Shown one piece after another: positions 35,750 to 46,143 of a DNA stretch of 64,000 nucleotides. Origin of the DNA: Plasmopara viticola (Eukaryota; Oomycota; Peronosporomycetes; Peronosporales; Peronosporaceae); NCBI GenBank assembly GCA_001695595.3, contig MBPM02000036.1, positions 248,001 to 312,000 on the forward strand, in the 5' to 3' direction. How positions within the stretch are numbered: the stretch's first letter is position 1; every line of letters begins with the position of its first letter. The notes beneath the pieces are model-generated. The model made no database searches and was not told the DNA's origin. It saw only the letters and a list, made by a program, of their open reading frames with translations. Both the position numbers and the translations under genes were made by a program.

Positions 35750-36001
35750 TTAATGGCCGTCTTTTTTACACGTGCTGCTGCTTACTCGCATAAGATTTGG
35801 ATTCATAGAGACATCGACCTGAAACAAACATACATTGGCGTGGGTTTGTCCGTTCGAGTCGCAGATCGGCAGGTACTCGCGCGAGCATAGTGTCAAGCAG
35901 TCTTTCTCATATTTGTAACAGAGCAAACCAAGTCTAGCCGATGCATCTGAAAGCTGGAGTAGCGCAACGACAACGAAGACTCGTAACCTAGTTGCAACCA
36001 T
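35750..36001 (-). CDS. secreted Kazal-type serine protease inhibitor
   Basis: An 83-residue protein. Residues 1-22 are a signal peptide (MVATRLRVFVVVALLQLSDA, cleavage near A22). One Kazal domain covers 35-78: C35-x3-C39-x7-C47-x10-C58, then C78, with the hallmark SREYLPICDSNGQTHANVC. The residue at the P1 position by family alignment is R41, classically associated with trypsin-like targets. The usual fifth cysteine between C58 and the last one is absent (S65 where some oomycete domains have it), while an extra C28 precedes the domain and could pair with C35. Oomycete EPI proteins of this class inhibit host apoplastic proteases. A SINE copy lies about 70 bases upstream of the ATG in the same orientation. 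It is short but convincing. Confidence 0.8.
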   Translation of the reverse strand: MVATRLRVFVVVALLQLSDASARLGLLCYKYEKDCLTLCSREYLPICDSNGQTHANVCLFQVDVSMNPNLMRVSSSTCKKDGH

Positions 36002-36073
36002 TTTGTTAGACGCTTTCTGTAAAATAATTAAATATTAAAAGAAAAATGAAGAAAATATACATTTTTCAAATGT

Positions 36074-36373
36074 AATGTAATGTATTACGTTATCGCGTTG
36101 CCAAGTCTGGCTAGTCCACGGCATAGAGTGGTGTCCGCATACGTCGGGTCTCGTTCGGCGGGCAGTGCAGCCAGCACCGAGGTCGTGAGGGTCTTCCTTA
36201 TTTTGCTTAGCTCTGACTTGGTAAGAGCCCAGGTGGCGCCCGGTGCTGGAGACCGTCGCGTCGAGGGTGAGACTCGTTAGAGACCTGCAGATGCCCGAGA
36301 GCACCTGCCCGAAGCGCGCGAGCATTTAGCCCCCGCGCTTGGAAGGAGGGCGTCACCCCAACCTTTCCCAAGC
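36074..36373 (-). mobile_element. SINE-like element, copy 2 (inverted)
   Basis: Reverse-complement copy of the element at 28676 and 54077, about 300 bases. Compared with copies 1 and 3 it lacks a 21-base block between ctagccagac and ttggcaacgcg. The 3' tail (rich in attaca) points towards the Kazal gene. Flanks tttttcaaatgta and ttttccaaattgta look like a decayed target-site duplication. It sits immediately upstream of the Kazal inhibitor ORF. Confidence 0.8.
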
Positions 36374-36387
36374 TTTTCCAAATTGTA

Positions 36388-36839
36388 TGGAAATACTCTT
36401 TAATGATTGAAGTAAGAATATAATTATTTGAAGGGATAATGGAAAAAATATACAAGTTAAATGAAAAAAAGTCTCCTCCATGACAAAAAGGACAAAAAAA
36501 TATATCTGGCGATAAATATTTTTGCAACAATGGCAAAAATATACATGTTAAAATAAAAATAGAAACTTCATATCCTTGTAAAGTAACTTTACTGCATAAA
36601 ATCTGCGGACAGCAATTAATGATTCATGTATTTGCTCCATATGCATTACGCGGTATGGCACTCGATAGGACTTTTCTAAAGAACAAAGCCAAAGATGTGC
36701 TGTTGATGAAAAATGAATGAGATTTAGATTGTTGCAGTCGCAATCGTCAGCAGCGAGACTAAAGCAAATTGGGCGTGATTCAACAAGTTCCTGTCCCGGC
36801 ATTTACCTGTACCTCCAGCCTTCGTGATATCTGATCGTG
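36388..36839. other. AT-rich spacer before MULE relic
   Basis: Very AT-rich with repeated aaaatatac motifs near 36450 and 36535. A minus frame at 36548-36802 is open but unrecognised. The region may include the terminal part of the MULE element. Confidence 0.35.
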
Positions 36840-37775
36840 ACAAGAGATTAGTGCCAGCAATGAAAGAAAATGGCGAAGAGATACCTCTTTTGCTTATGTC
36901 ACCTTATGGAGAACTTCAATCTTAAGTTGAGAAACAAGTCGCTAAAAAACGTGGATGGAGCTTAGCACGTGCACTGACCAGGCAATCGTACATAACCAAA
37001 GAAGAAGACTTGATGAATCGAAATCGCCGGGCAGTTAAATGGCTGACTGACGTTGGCTTTTGGGAAGTGGTCCATTGCCAATAGTCCATGCTCACGATAT
37101 GGAATGCTTACTTCCAATAACGTCGAGTTTATGAACAACGCGCTGAAATCATTCGTATAATCTCAATCTTAGATTGTATGATGGCAATTGAACACTATGT
37201 CTGCACGAAGTGGCTCGAATTTGCTGGACGGACCAAACAATGGGGTGTGGTCACGTCTTATGCACTTCAATGATGTACGAGGAAAGAATCCAGTCATGTC
37301 CAAGCTCAACTACTTAGTTGGTTGTGTTGGTTCAAATTGGAACAAACTAGCTAATGGAGTATGCTGTCGAGGTAAACAGTACCAGTGGTACCTGCACATG
37401 CGGTCATGTGAAGAATATGGATGCTCCAATGCGACGTCTCATAGCAGCACTCAAGTTTTCAAATCAGCTGTCACGAGCAGAGTTGTTATTTGGGGATATG
37501 TAGTCAACCAAAACGTATCTACTTGCCTACGATGAAGCACTCATAGTGGAACCATTTGTGACAGAAAGTGAACTGGTAAGGGGTGAGCATCTTCCATCAA
37601 ATTTGTCCAAACGAATACGTCGACCCAAAAAGAAGCGAATCGAATAACAGCATGCTTCATTAAAAGTTGGCGCGCCGAAAAGTGTTTATCGATGCGGCAG
37701 CTGTTGTCAAGTGGGACACAACAAGCGTCGATGCACCAGTAAAGCGCAGCATAAAAGTATTCTTTCTAGTGAGTT
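36840..37775 (+). pseudogene. Mutator-like (MULE) transposase, C-terminal half, decayed
   Basis: Reading across frames, the order fits a MuDR/MULE transposase. A YGMLTSNNVEFMNNALKSF segment near 37100-37160 matches the family's TSN..ES.N...K block. At about 37395 lies a SWIM-type zinc finger with CTCGHVKNMDAP, in which the later C and H are changed. LLAYDEALIVEPFV follows near 37525. A basic RPKKKR linker leads to a CCHC zinc knuckle (CGSCCQVGHNKRRC, CX2CX4HX4C) at about 37694-37735. Stops such as TAG at 37501 and several frameshifts inactivate it. The catalytic DDE half upstream was not recognised, and terminal inverted repeats were not found. Confidence 0.75.
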
Positions 37776-38889
37776 GGATATATTTATTTGTATTTTTTCT
37801 ATTAAAAAGTTAACTACTTCTTAGGTACATTTTTTTCATTTCGACGAAAAAGTTGTGATTCAAGGTAGTATTTTCTCCATTTGAAGAAAGAATTTCCATT
37901 CAATTTGAAAAAAGTTATATTTTCCATTCTCCCTTATTTATATTGACACAAAAAGCATGGAAATTACGTACATTCGATACCGATGATACTGACTGTGTTG
38001 ACGATGTTGAACTACATGAATCGGCAGAAACCGAAATAACGAGTGATTTATATAAGGATCCGAACGAAGTTTGAGCGGTCGTCAGACCGACCCGAATATA
38101 GAAAAGCATTCAATTTCTGACAGAATACAGCTTTTTTATGTATTTGGTATAATTCGTGCAAATATCAACAAGTATCAGTTTATAATATAAAAGCACACTA
38201 ATGCGGTAAAGCACGTATTTGGACGTATCCGTCGTATTATTTAAACACAACTCCATCGACTTGATCGTGCTAAATGTTTTCAATAATTGCTTTACGCAAC
38301 ATACGATTGCGTCCAGTACCAATGCACCACTAAAGTATAATATGGATTGTTTAAGAGTGACGGGATAAACACCATAGCAAGTTCATTGATGACAGTGATT
38401 CATTCTAAAAATTTCGATGTATAAGAAAGCAACACTGCACACAACTGCTCTTCCTTGAGCTCTTAAGACAGGAAACACTTTACTAAATTTGTTTTGCGGG
38501 TGAATGCTTATACTCGATCAAAAAGGTTAGCCAGGCGGATCGTATATATTAAAGTATTTATTGTTGCACACACAAACCTGATGGCCTACACCTGAGTCTG
38601 ATCGAAGTAATATGATATAGCTTCCATATCCTAGGGGAGCTCTAAAAGCCTGACGGCTAGAGAAATTGCTCTATAGCCTGGGGCTTTCGATCTTCGCTCT
38701 AATATTTCTAAAATCTACTATCCTAACAATATGAATGTTCAGCTGACTTACTAGCTCTTGTTGTTCATTAGCAGTCGATTTAACAGGATTATTTAGTTTA
38801 AGAATCCTTATGTAATGCTTGCATATAGCCAATGATACATCAACATTTAAATTTAATGAAGCGCGATAACACTCAATTTTCTTTTTGAA
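37776..38889. other. AT-rich spacer with unrecognised frames
   Basis: Very AT-rich. A plus frame near 37960-38075 encodes an acidic peptide (DTDDTDCVDDVELHESAETE), possibly the tail of the MULE protein. Minus frames at 38110-38322 and 38671-38901 are unrecognised and may be remnants of the same virus-like insertion as the flanking regions. Confidence 0.35.
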
Positions 38890-40552
38890 TCGATTCAACA
38901 ACTAATTCTGATCTAGTTGGCAGTGCCAGCAATTACAAGCGTGTTGTTAACGTCGTTGATGACAACAAGGGTTCGAATCAGCCAGAAACTGTCAACGTTT
39001 ATGCGACTTTGCAACTCAATGGATCGACTGGCTACGGCAGTCTTCGAGATGCATATGTGGTCGTTTTTTTCTTATGCAGTAACGGTTAAAAATACGTCTG
39101 CCTCTGCTCTTAATGATACAATATTCTGTTTTGCAATAGGATTAAAGGCTGGTATATCCAACATTTAAGATAAATTAGCAGTTGATATGAACGGTAAACG
39201 TGTCATTACGAGCATAACTTTAAAAAAAATGCGTACTCAAACCGAATGGTGTGATGATGATTTGTTAAGGAACGGCGTAGGCTGTTATTTTGTTCCAGAT
39301 GATGTAGCTAGTCTAATACCGCTGCAACACAAGGAGATGATTTTGTGCAGAATATAGGTAATGCTGCCACGACTGTAGCTACTAATTTAATTCCAGAAAC
39401 AACTCCAGCTCTTTATTAAGGACTAAATTAGCGTTTTATTTGACATCCACAACAAATCGGTGCCTCTAATGTCACTGGAGCAACGATCACAGCAACAAAT
39501 CCTCCTAATTGGCTGACGATGCCAAGTGGTGCAAATGTTTGCAAAATACAGCAATAAGATACTGATGAATACGTAGGTGGCGTTACTACCGCGGGAGGGG
39601 TTGCTATCACGTGGTATCATATGTTATCAATCGTTTCGTTGATCTGCATACCATCTTGAAAAAATCATATCTTGTTGTGAACCCTTTATCAAATTAATGA
39701 TGACGTTCAATACCGGCTTTGTTGGTATCACAACCGCAACTGGCGACTTAAAGAGCTTATTCTCTTTTTCCCTCGGTTGCTCTACGCTTTCGGTAGTGGT
39801 GTCAAGTGCAAACAAACAGCTGGTGCAGCTGGCTCACTCTGAGAAGGTTTCGGTGTCATGTTTAACAACATTACACAGATCTCGACTTCTAGTCAAATCT
39901 TCCCAATAACGAAGACTCGTGATGTATTTCTCTCTATGTTTTTGCGAATTAAAGTCAAATTGTTGCTCAACCTGTTATGTCAATTACCTCAATTGCTACG
40001 CCCAGTATTTCAAATCAAAAGCAGTCACTGGTCAACAAAACTATTTGAACAAAACTTTCGGCAAACCACCCCTTTTAGCTTTCACCCATTTCCAAGCTTA
40101 AAAAATATCAAATACATTGGTCTGATAATATTCATTAAAACGAGCAGTGGTCATTTCATAAGCGCAATGTGAACATTATCAAACCCCGTTTGACAGTGCT
40201 CCATTGACTTGTCAGCTAGGAGCAAGCAGTCTCAATTTGCAAGTAATAATTGGTGATGAAAATGTGTTCAACCAAACACATAATTACCCATTTAAATCGT
40301 TCCAAGACGAAGTGAAGAAGCTCGGAGCTTTTAATGGAGCTCTATCGCATATGATTTGCATTGAATTTGTTTGTTTTGTTTACATATGGGATGTTGGTCA
40401 GCGTGTTTTGATCGCATACTGCTCTCAAATAACAAACTCAGATGTACCTCAGTCTCCGGCTCCGATACCTGCACTATTAATTAAATTGTCTAAAACTCGT
40501 CGTTACGGTCAGTCCATGTCTATCGATCGCTTAGACGGTGAAATGCTTTAAT
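38890..40552 (+). pseudogene. decayed capsid-like gene of a virus-like insertion
   Basis: Three plus-strand stretches read as parts of one structural protein. At 38910-39085: ASNYKRVVNVVDDNKGSNQP, then VNVYATLQLNGSTGYGSLRD. At 39178-39350: LAVDMNGKRVITSI, then TEWCDDDLLRNGVGCYFVPD. At 40205-40552: LGASSLNLQVIIGDENVFNQ..., with FKSFQDEVKKLGAFNGALS and ISIDRLDG-like ending. The pattern (NGK repeats, DD..RNG...F.PD, and a Y.F.SF.DEV...G..NG block) resembles jelly-roll capsid proteins of small eukaryotic DNA viruses as I remember them, but no family can be named with certainty. Stops and shifts separate the parts. The nearby viral-type helicase relic supports the reading. Confidence 0.4.
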
Positions 40553-40924
40553 ATGAGTAGATTGTTGTCCGTCAGCCGGTAAAACATCAAGCCATTTCGC
40601 TCACAAATCTATTGAAGTGCACTTAAAATTATGTTTTAGCTCCATCCCAAGTTGCTTCACAGGATCGAGTAATTTCTTTACCATACAAACGTTGATTGCT
40701 GTACTATAACTATATCCATGTTCATCTGACATCAGACGAAGTCGTTTTCATTAACTTTCTTCAGAATTTCATTTGGTGTCATTGATAGTAATTATATGTA
40801 TCCAGCTGCATCAAGTCATTATTAGTCAGATTGCCTGTCCAAGTAGCATTAGTGGTAATAGTGTTCGCACCATAGTTAATTTCAAAGCAAAAATTATTTT
40901 GGGGACACACTGTTTGGTAGAAGG

Positions 40925-41340
40925 TCTAACACTTTCTGGTAGGGACCATCAACATAATTTGAACTTTCAAAAGCAGTTACTGCTGCAGCAGCTACAGCAT
41001 TGACTGCTAATGCTCCAGTTGAAAACATTCTACATGTTTCTGATACATCGTTTGTAGCAGATTGTGTTAAAATTACTATGTCACCAGCAACTGCAGCAGT
41101 ACGCTGAGATAAGTTACACCATGAGGCATACCATCTGCATTACTATCTTTTGAATGCAATCGCAGCTGATTTGTACTTTTCATTTGTATTTACTGTTGAT
41201 AACATATTCAAGACATAATTACTTGCATTTGTAGTACCTGTAGGTTGGGTAGCATGTGATGATGCAAAAGTGACTTTACCAACATTCGGTAAAATTTTAC
41301 ATGCACCCAATGCTAATGCTGTTACACCTTCTGCTGATTC
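40925..41340 (-). pseudogene. second virus-like or transposon coding remnant, antisense
   Basis: Two minus-strand segments share one frame, interrupted by stops at about 41140-41145: 41340-41146 (ALALGACKILPNVGKVTF, then SNYVLNMLSTVNTNEKYKSA) and 41103-40925 (AVAGDIVILTQSATNDVSET, then ALAVNAVAAAAVTAFESSNY). The alanine- and threonine-rich composition with few charged residues is like phage or viral structural proteins. The family is not recognised. Its position next to the capsid-like relic suggests the same insertion. Confidence 0.4.
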
Positions 41341-41623
41341 AGGGCCGTAGTCAAATCAGCTCTGTTACATTGAATGTACCACCTCTATTATAATTTAAAT
41401 ATCAATATTACCAAAAGTAATTGTGTTGTATTGTTTAATTTTAAAAAGAAACAATGCTTTGTAGAAGGACCAGTATCTTGAGCACCACCACTATTTTATA
41501 TGGTTGAGCGTAAGATACTCATTAAAAAATTGTCATTCAAAGGTGAAATGCTTAAACTTCGCCGCATAGCAGGAGTTCACATGCGCTCTGGTAGGTTTTA
41601 TACTTAAACCATCGCAATGATGC

Positions 41624-41911
41624 ATGACTAGAACCATTTTTTTACATCCGTCGGACGAGAAGTTCGCACAGCCAAGAAGACTTGCTGAATTATACAAATC
41701 AAAGAGGGAGGGTGTATCTTCAGCTATTTCTACTAACAAGCAGCCGGAACGCATCACGGCGTTCGAATTTGCGAGCGACGTGCAATTGACTTCAAAGTGC
41801 TGTATGCTATTATGTGTGACGAGGTCACGCACTAGCTTGTACAGAAAAGGCATGCCGCAACGGCGTTATTGCCAACTTAAAATTGTGCACTTCAAGACTG
41901 ATTTCTCATAA
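41624..41911 (+). other. unrecognised open frame, possibly repeat-derived
   Basis: A protein-like frame (SDEKFAQPRRLAELYKSKRE...) without a usable upstream gene structure. It resembles part of the minus frame at 20695-21003, which suggests a multi-copy element. No domain is recognised. Confidence 0.3.
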
Positions 41912-42539
41912 TTTGTTGCATTAAGCTTCGCATTTGTTTTTACCGGAAATCGTGCATGAACTATAATTGGAAGTAATTTACTCCTCGAGGCACTTTCGTC
42001 AATGTCAATTGATTGCTTGCTACAAAGTATGCACAGGTAAAGTTTCGAGTGAAATTTTTAGCTTCTACGCTATTTTTAGTCGATCAAGACCGCATATCTT
42101 TTTACACGGCAATATATGGAGCCCTCTTGTCTGATTGAGTGACAAGATAATTGATTTAATCGCGAAATATTATATACGAGCTGATCACGAAACAAATAGC
42201 ATAATGTGCTTATCGACGCGTCGAGCGCTAGCCTGCTATGAGTTAGTCGTACTTACGGAATTTGAAGCATAATCACTTTAGAAAATCACTAGGTATACAG
42301 AAGGGATGCCAAATAAAACCCTTTGTACACTTCAATCTCGCAAGGGAATACGCTAATTACGTGGCTCGCTTCCGACAGCAATTGCAGATACATTGCCATG
42401 AGTGAGCAGCACGTACCGGGAGTTCATTCGGCAGATTGATCCCAAGTCATTGTTTGAATCGACAAAGACCTGATTAGTTACATTTTTCGGTCAACACATT
42501 ATGCTCCAAATATTATGCAAAAAGCTTTAGTTCTGTCTC
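41912..42539. other. AT-rich spacer
   Basis: Nothing recognisable. It may be the decayed RNase H side of the Gypsy element whose integrase follows. Confidence 0.35.
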
Positions 42540-42935
42540 ATGAGTACAAACGAGCAAACAATGAGGACCTGCGAGACTTGCCGAAGGTTTAGCCCCACGG
42601 TCCACGCGTCCGCTCCTCTACTTACCCAGTTGCTACTAACAATTCGCTTGAAGTTCATAAGCTTTAAATTTGTCTTTGCTCGCCAGGCTGGCGGCGATAC
42701 AATTATGTTGGTGTTCGGGCTACCATCTGGCTATACTGGTACATTTCGTATTTCTTAGCCAAGCCGTTGGGAAACAATCAGCAACGCTACTATTATTAAA
42801 GTCTACAAATACCATGGTCTACCGGACACTTAGTGCCATAAAGGGACCGCAATCTACCGCTTCTTTTTGGCAAAGTTTTAAGGTCGTTTTCAAATATAAG
42901 TCACACAAAAGTTGTCGCTCCTGCGCTCGTTGACA
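42540..42935 (+). mobile_element. Gypsy integrase relic, copy 2
   Basis: The zinc-binding end (MRTCETCRRFSPTVHASAPL) matches the relic at 6199 (VCEICQNIKSAAYASAPS) and other oomycete Gypsy integrases. After shifts, HGLPDT and then STASFWQSFKVVF correspond to the core around the second catalytic Asp, which is not preserved. It is inactive. On the opposite strand just right (42890-42980) a MSARKCGVSCTACQRAQ frame could be another integrase piece, but this is weak. Confidence 0.65.
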
Positions 42936-43837
42936 CGCTGTACATGAGACGCCACATTTGCGGGCCGACATGTTAAGCTTGCACAACTTACGCATCGACA
43001 GGGTTTGCATCTTGTTGTAAATGGGATGATGTCTCAAAGGGAACACTAGAGCACTTGGTATGGATGAGCGAGAGTCAGATGACCATTTTTGAAATGGTCA
43101 GTTTGTCTTGACCTCGTAAAAGGTCGGCAGCTTCGAATAGCAGCGATCCCATCCGCCTATATTGAAAATATAGTATTATGAGATCCAAGAATTTACCTCT
43201 AAAATTTTCAAGTGCAAGCAAAACATGATTTTTAGTAGCCCTCATATGGCCCTGGTGCGCATTGATGTTGAATATAACACATACTTATAATAATTGTACG
43301 CAGTCGACACATGTCTAATATTGATACAAATTGCCGTCAAGGCATTCTTCGCGTACGTAAATAGTCGTTAGACGGACGAGCACATGTGATTTTGTGCGCT
43401 GTTTTTACATAAAGTTGCCACTGGAAAAGTATGTGGAACAAGTTAATGCGACATTGGTAGAAAAATGCCAGTACGATACTTGCGTGCACAGACTATGTAA
43501 GCTAAAATGACCAGTTTTTCAAGGCAGTGATTTCTTTGCCATTGTTTAAATGCAGTTTCTACTGCAGATCAGTTTGCAGCAGCCATTTACTAAATATACG
43601 GTGTGAATATTCCACGTGTTCTCAAATTAATTATGTAATACGAAAACAGCTAGATACTACCCGATACATACAGTAAGCGAGCATTGAATGATAAAAAGAG
43701 GACTATCTGTGTAACAAGTGCAGCCTCGTCCTTTTTGCTATCTGATCGCATCGCACCATCCTTGATTCTGTACTAGCTGCGAAATCCAAGCCTATTTTGC
43801 CACTCTCACTTCGTATTACAACGTCTCAAGACCAACC
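42936..43837. other. 5' flank of effector gene 1, partly duplicated
   Basis: About 43320-43600 is similar to 50535-50820 upstream of effector gene 2 (shared blocks such as ttttgtgcgctgttt, cagtacgatact.gcgtgcac and agatcagtttgcagca). So the duplicated unit includes at least 500 bases of upstream DNA. No gene was seen in it. Confidence 0.55.
43724..43837 (+). promoter_or_regulatory. conserved upstream blocks of effector gene 1
   Basis: Two blocks are shared with effector gene 2: cctcgtcctttttgctatct (43724-43743) and aacgtctcaagaccaacc directly before the ATG (43820-43837). They are candidates for the transcription start and leader. They do not match the classical oomycete Inr closely. Confidence 0.5.
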
Positions 43838-45568
43838 ATGCGCGTACTTATCTTCGTACGTATTGCTATCCTCATTCTTGTAAATGTTGGCGCTTGTTCC
43901 GGTATTGCCTCGCATACACGACGCAATGAGATGGTGGACACGAAAGTCGTCTTGGAAGCTGCAGCTACGAACGACACGATTCCAACAACAGAAGAAACCG
44001 TCGATGAGGCGCATGGCAAAGACAAATCCTTGTTTAGTGGCAAGGACGATGAAGCGAGAGGACCTACAGTGAAAGATTTTCTGAGTCGATTGTCTGTGCG
44101 AATGGTTGATACAAATTTCAAAAGAGTCAGGGCGATTGACACATTATCGAGCAAGGTAAGGAAAGCAAAGTTTGATGGAAACATATACTGGATAATGAAT
44201 GCAGATAAGTATTGGCAACTAATGGAAGAGGAAGCGAACGGTTGGTTGGAGGGAGGTGTAAACCCACAGACTGCATTTTCGTACTTGAAGCTTGATACCG
44301 TCCTTCAAAAAGGCACGGACCTAGTCACGATGAAGTACGACACGAAGCTTGTTTTCTGGTTTCACTATGTAAAAAATTACAGGATTGAGGGCAAAACAAG
44401 ACCGGATTACGCAGCTTTTAACAACAAGGAGCTTTTGGAATTTCTGGCTACACACATTCGAGAACAAAATGATTTAAAACTGACGCTCTCGCTTTACGAT
44501 AAATCACCCTTCAATCCGTATGTACCAGTGGTTTCACTGTTTGACTTTTATCGGAAAGAGGGAAGTATGGAAGACTTTGCTGTGGATATGCTGGCGTATA
44601 TGCTCACGGATCCGATCACCAAGGATCTTGTGCTTGAGGAATGGCTTTTAGAGAAGGAATCACCAGCGAACATTTTCAAGTTCTTAGATTTTGTAGAAAA
44701 CGTTGCTCTCAAAGGTACTGACGATGTGACTCTGTTTACCGGGTGGCTACAGTACGTTAGAAAGTACTTGCACTCTGGCGCTACGGACTTTGACATTGGC
44801 CGCTTCATTGAAAAGCAACTGCCAATGATGTTATTGTCACGTGCGAAGGTAATGTTTGAGTCCAGTGCGATTGAGAACGTGTTGGGTGATGTGGAATACC
44901 AGACTGGAAACCTCGCAGCGCATGTGCGAGGCATATGGCAGCGATTCCCTCAAATCCTGCTAGATTTCCATCACCTTTCCGACGAGAAGATTACAGATTT
45001 CGATTCTTCCTCTTTCGTGAGTGTCGTTGCGTCCATGGCTCTTTATACGGAATTTAAGCCATTTGATGGCGATCTGATGTTTGATTCGCTGAATGTAAAG
45101 CATTCGTTTGATGAAGTGGTCGATCTGTTTCAGGAGCTTGCACGAACAGCCGACAGCATTGACATTTTGCAGCCAAGTCAGGTCCCACTCGTAAAGAAGT
45201 ATGCACACACTATGGTGCAGTACCTTTTCGATTCCTCACTTATGTTACGACTTCACGGGGATCCCAAATTCGTTTTGGATGATCTTGTTGCTCGCAATGC
45301 TGAAGTGTCAGTTATCAAGAATTGGTTTTTAGCTTCCGTGATGTATTATCAGCGTGTGGAAAATAAACTTCTGAATGAAGCCATTATTGATCTAATACTT
45401 TTATTGCAGGAAAGATTACCGTTCAGAAGAGATCCGCGCGTTTCGTGGCTGACGATAGTTGCACAATTGCAGAAAGAAGATGCCCGTATTGACTCAGCTT
45501 TCAAATTGCTGCAAGACCGGGCCAGAGAGCAGAACAGATCCGGTCGATTACTAGGATCATCGAGGTGA
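43838..45568 (+). CDS. secreted WY-like effector candidate 1
   Basis: A 576-residue single-exon protein. Residues 1-22 are a signal peptide (MRVLIFVRIAILILVNVGAC). No RXLR is present; a conserved HTRRNE (26-31) sits where RXLR would be, and an EER-like DDEARG is at 70-75. The mature part is helical with repeated WY/LWY-like modules: AFSYLKLDT (146-154) then W174-F-H-Y177; LLEKESPANIFKFL (270-283) then W303-L-Q-Y306; and W496...Y503-Y504. Conserved blocks such as ENVLGDV (346-352) and DARIDSAFKLLQ (548-559) are shared with the gene at 51262 and both pseudogenes. In the family such proteins act inside host cells; no target can be inferred. The last ten residues (RSGRLLGSSR) extend into sequence that is 3' of the stop in the inverted pseudogene. 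Confidence 0.85.
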   Translation: MRVLIFVRIAILILVNVGACSGIASHTRRNEMVDTKVVLEAAATNDTIPTTEETVDEAHGKDKSLFSGKDDEARGPTVKDFLSRLSVRMVDTNFKRVRAIDTLSSKVRKAKFDGNIYWIMNADKYWQLMEEEANGWLEGGVNPQTAFSYLKLDTVLQKGTDLVTMKYDTKLVFWFHYVKNYRIEGKTRPDYAAFNNKELLEFLATHIREQNDLKLTLSLYDKSPFNPYVPVVSLFDFYRKEGSMEDFAVDMLAYMLTDPITKDLVLEEWLLEKESPANIFKFLDFVENVALKGTDDVTLFTGWLQYVRKYLHSGATDFDIGRFIEKQLPMMLLSRAKVMFESSAIENVLGDVEYQTGNLAAHVRGIWQRFPQILLDFHHLSDEKITDFDSSSFVSVVASMALYTEFKPFDGDLMFDSLNVKHSFDEVVDLFQELARTADSIDILQPSQVPLVKKYAHTMVQYLFDSSLMLRLHGDPKFVLDDLVARNAEVSVIKNWFLASVMYYQRVENKLLNEAIIDLILLLQERLPFRRDPRVSWLTIVAQLQKEDARIDSAFKLLQDRAREQNRSGRLLGSSR

Positions 45569-46143
45569 ACCGCCTCGTATACATGTAGTGGTTGCAGGTC
45601 TCGAAGCTAAGTAGCTAACAGATTTTAAGGCTATTATCTAGATTTTCAGTCACACTTTCTTGATAAATATTCTAGTTTTTATCTTCCTTTCGTTTGTGCC
45701 ATAAATCCATTTACTTTGATTTGAAGACGTTTGACAAAATAAAAGCTTATCGCAAATACAAGTTTCTACAAAAAGAAAAGTGGAGTGACTAAGAAGAAAG
45801 CCTCAAATTTGGTATAATGTTTTGCTGACTCGAAGGATCTTTATACACAATCAATGGGAATTTTTCGAGCGTACTTCTACCAAATTTGTGCTTTTCCTGT
45901 CGGTAACTACAACTTTCGATTCGCAATACTTTGATAACTCATGTAAAGTTCAAGTGGTCGACCACGTCTTCTAATAATAATAAAAAAAATTACGTCAAAT
46001 ACGAAAGGAGGATACAGACTAAGAGAGGTGACGAGAAGCTGTGATCAGATTGAATTCTTATAATCTGTACTTGTACACCGGCAACCGGTACATGCACACA
46101 AGACGGTTTACCTCGATGATCCTAGTAATTAACCAAATCAATT
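45569..46143. other. facing 3' flanks of effector gene 1 and its inverted pseudogene
   Basis: The first 60 bases resemble the 3' flanks of effector gene 2 and, in reverse, those of the pseudogene ending at 46144 (shared atcatcgaggt.aaccg and ggttgc blocks), so duplication included 3' UTRs. The remainder is AT-rich and without genes. Confidence 0.5.

Noticed and set aside
38960..38985. Box B-like ggttcgaatc as part of a tRNA gene
   Set aside because: It lies inside the capsid-like frame and no cloverleaf can be drawn around it.
42819..43046. Minus-strand frame with SCTACQR as a second integrase
   Set aside because: Spacing to the expected upstream residues is off by two and it overlaps a clearer plus-strand integrase relic; chance is likely.
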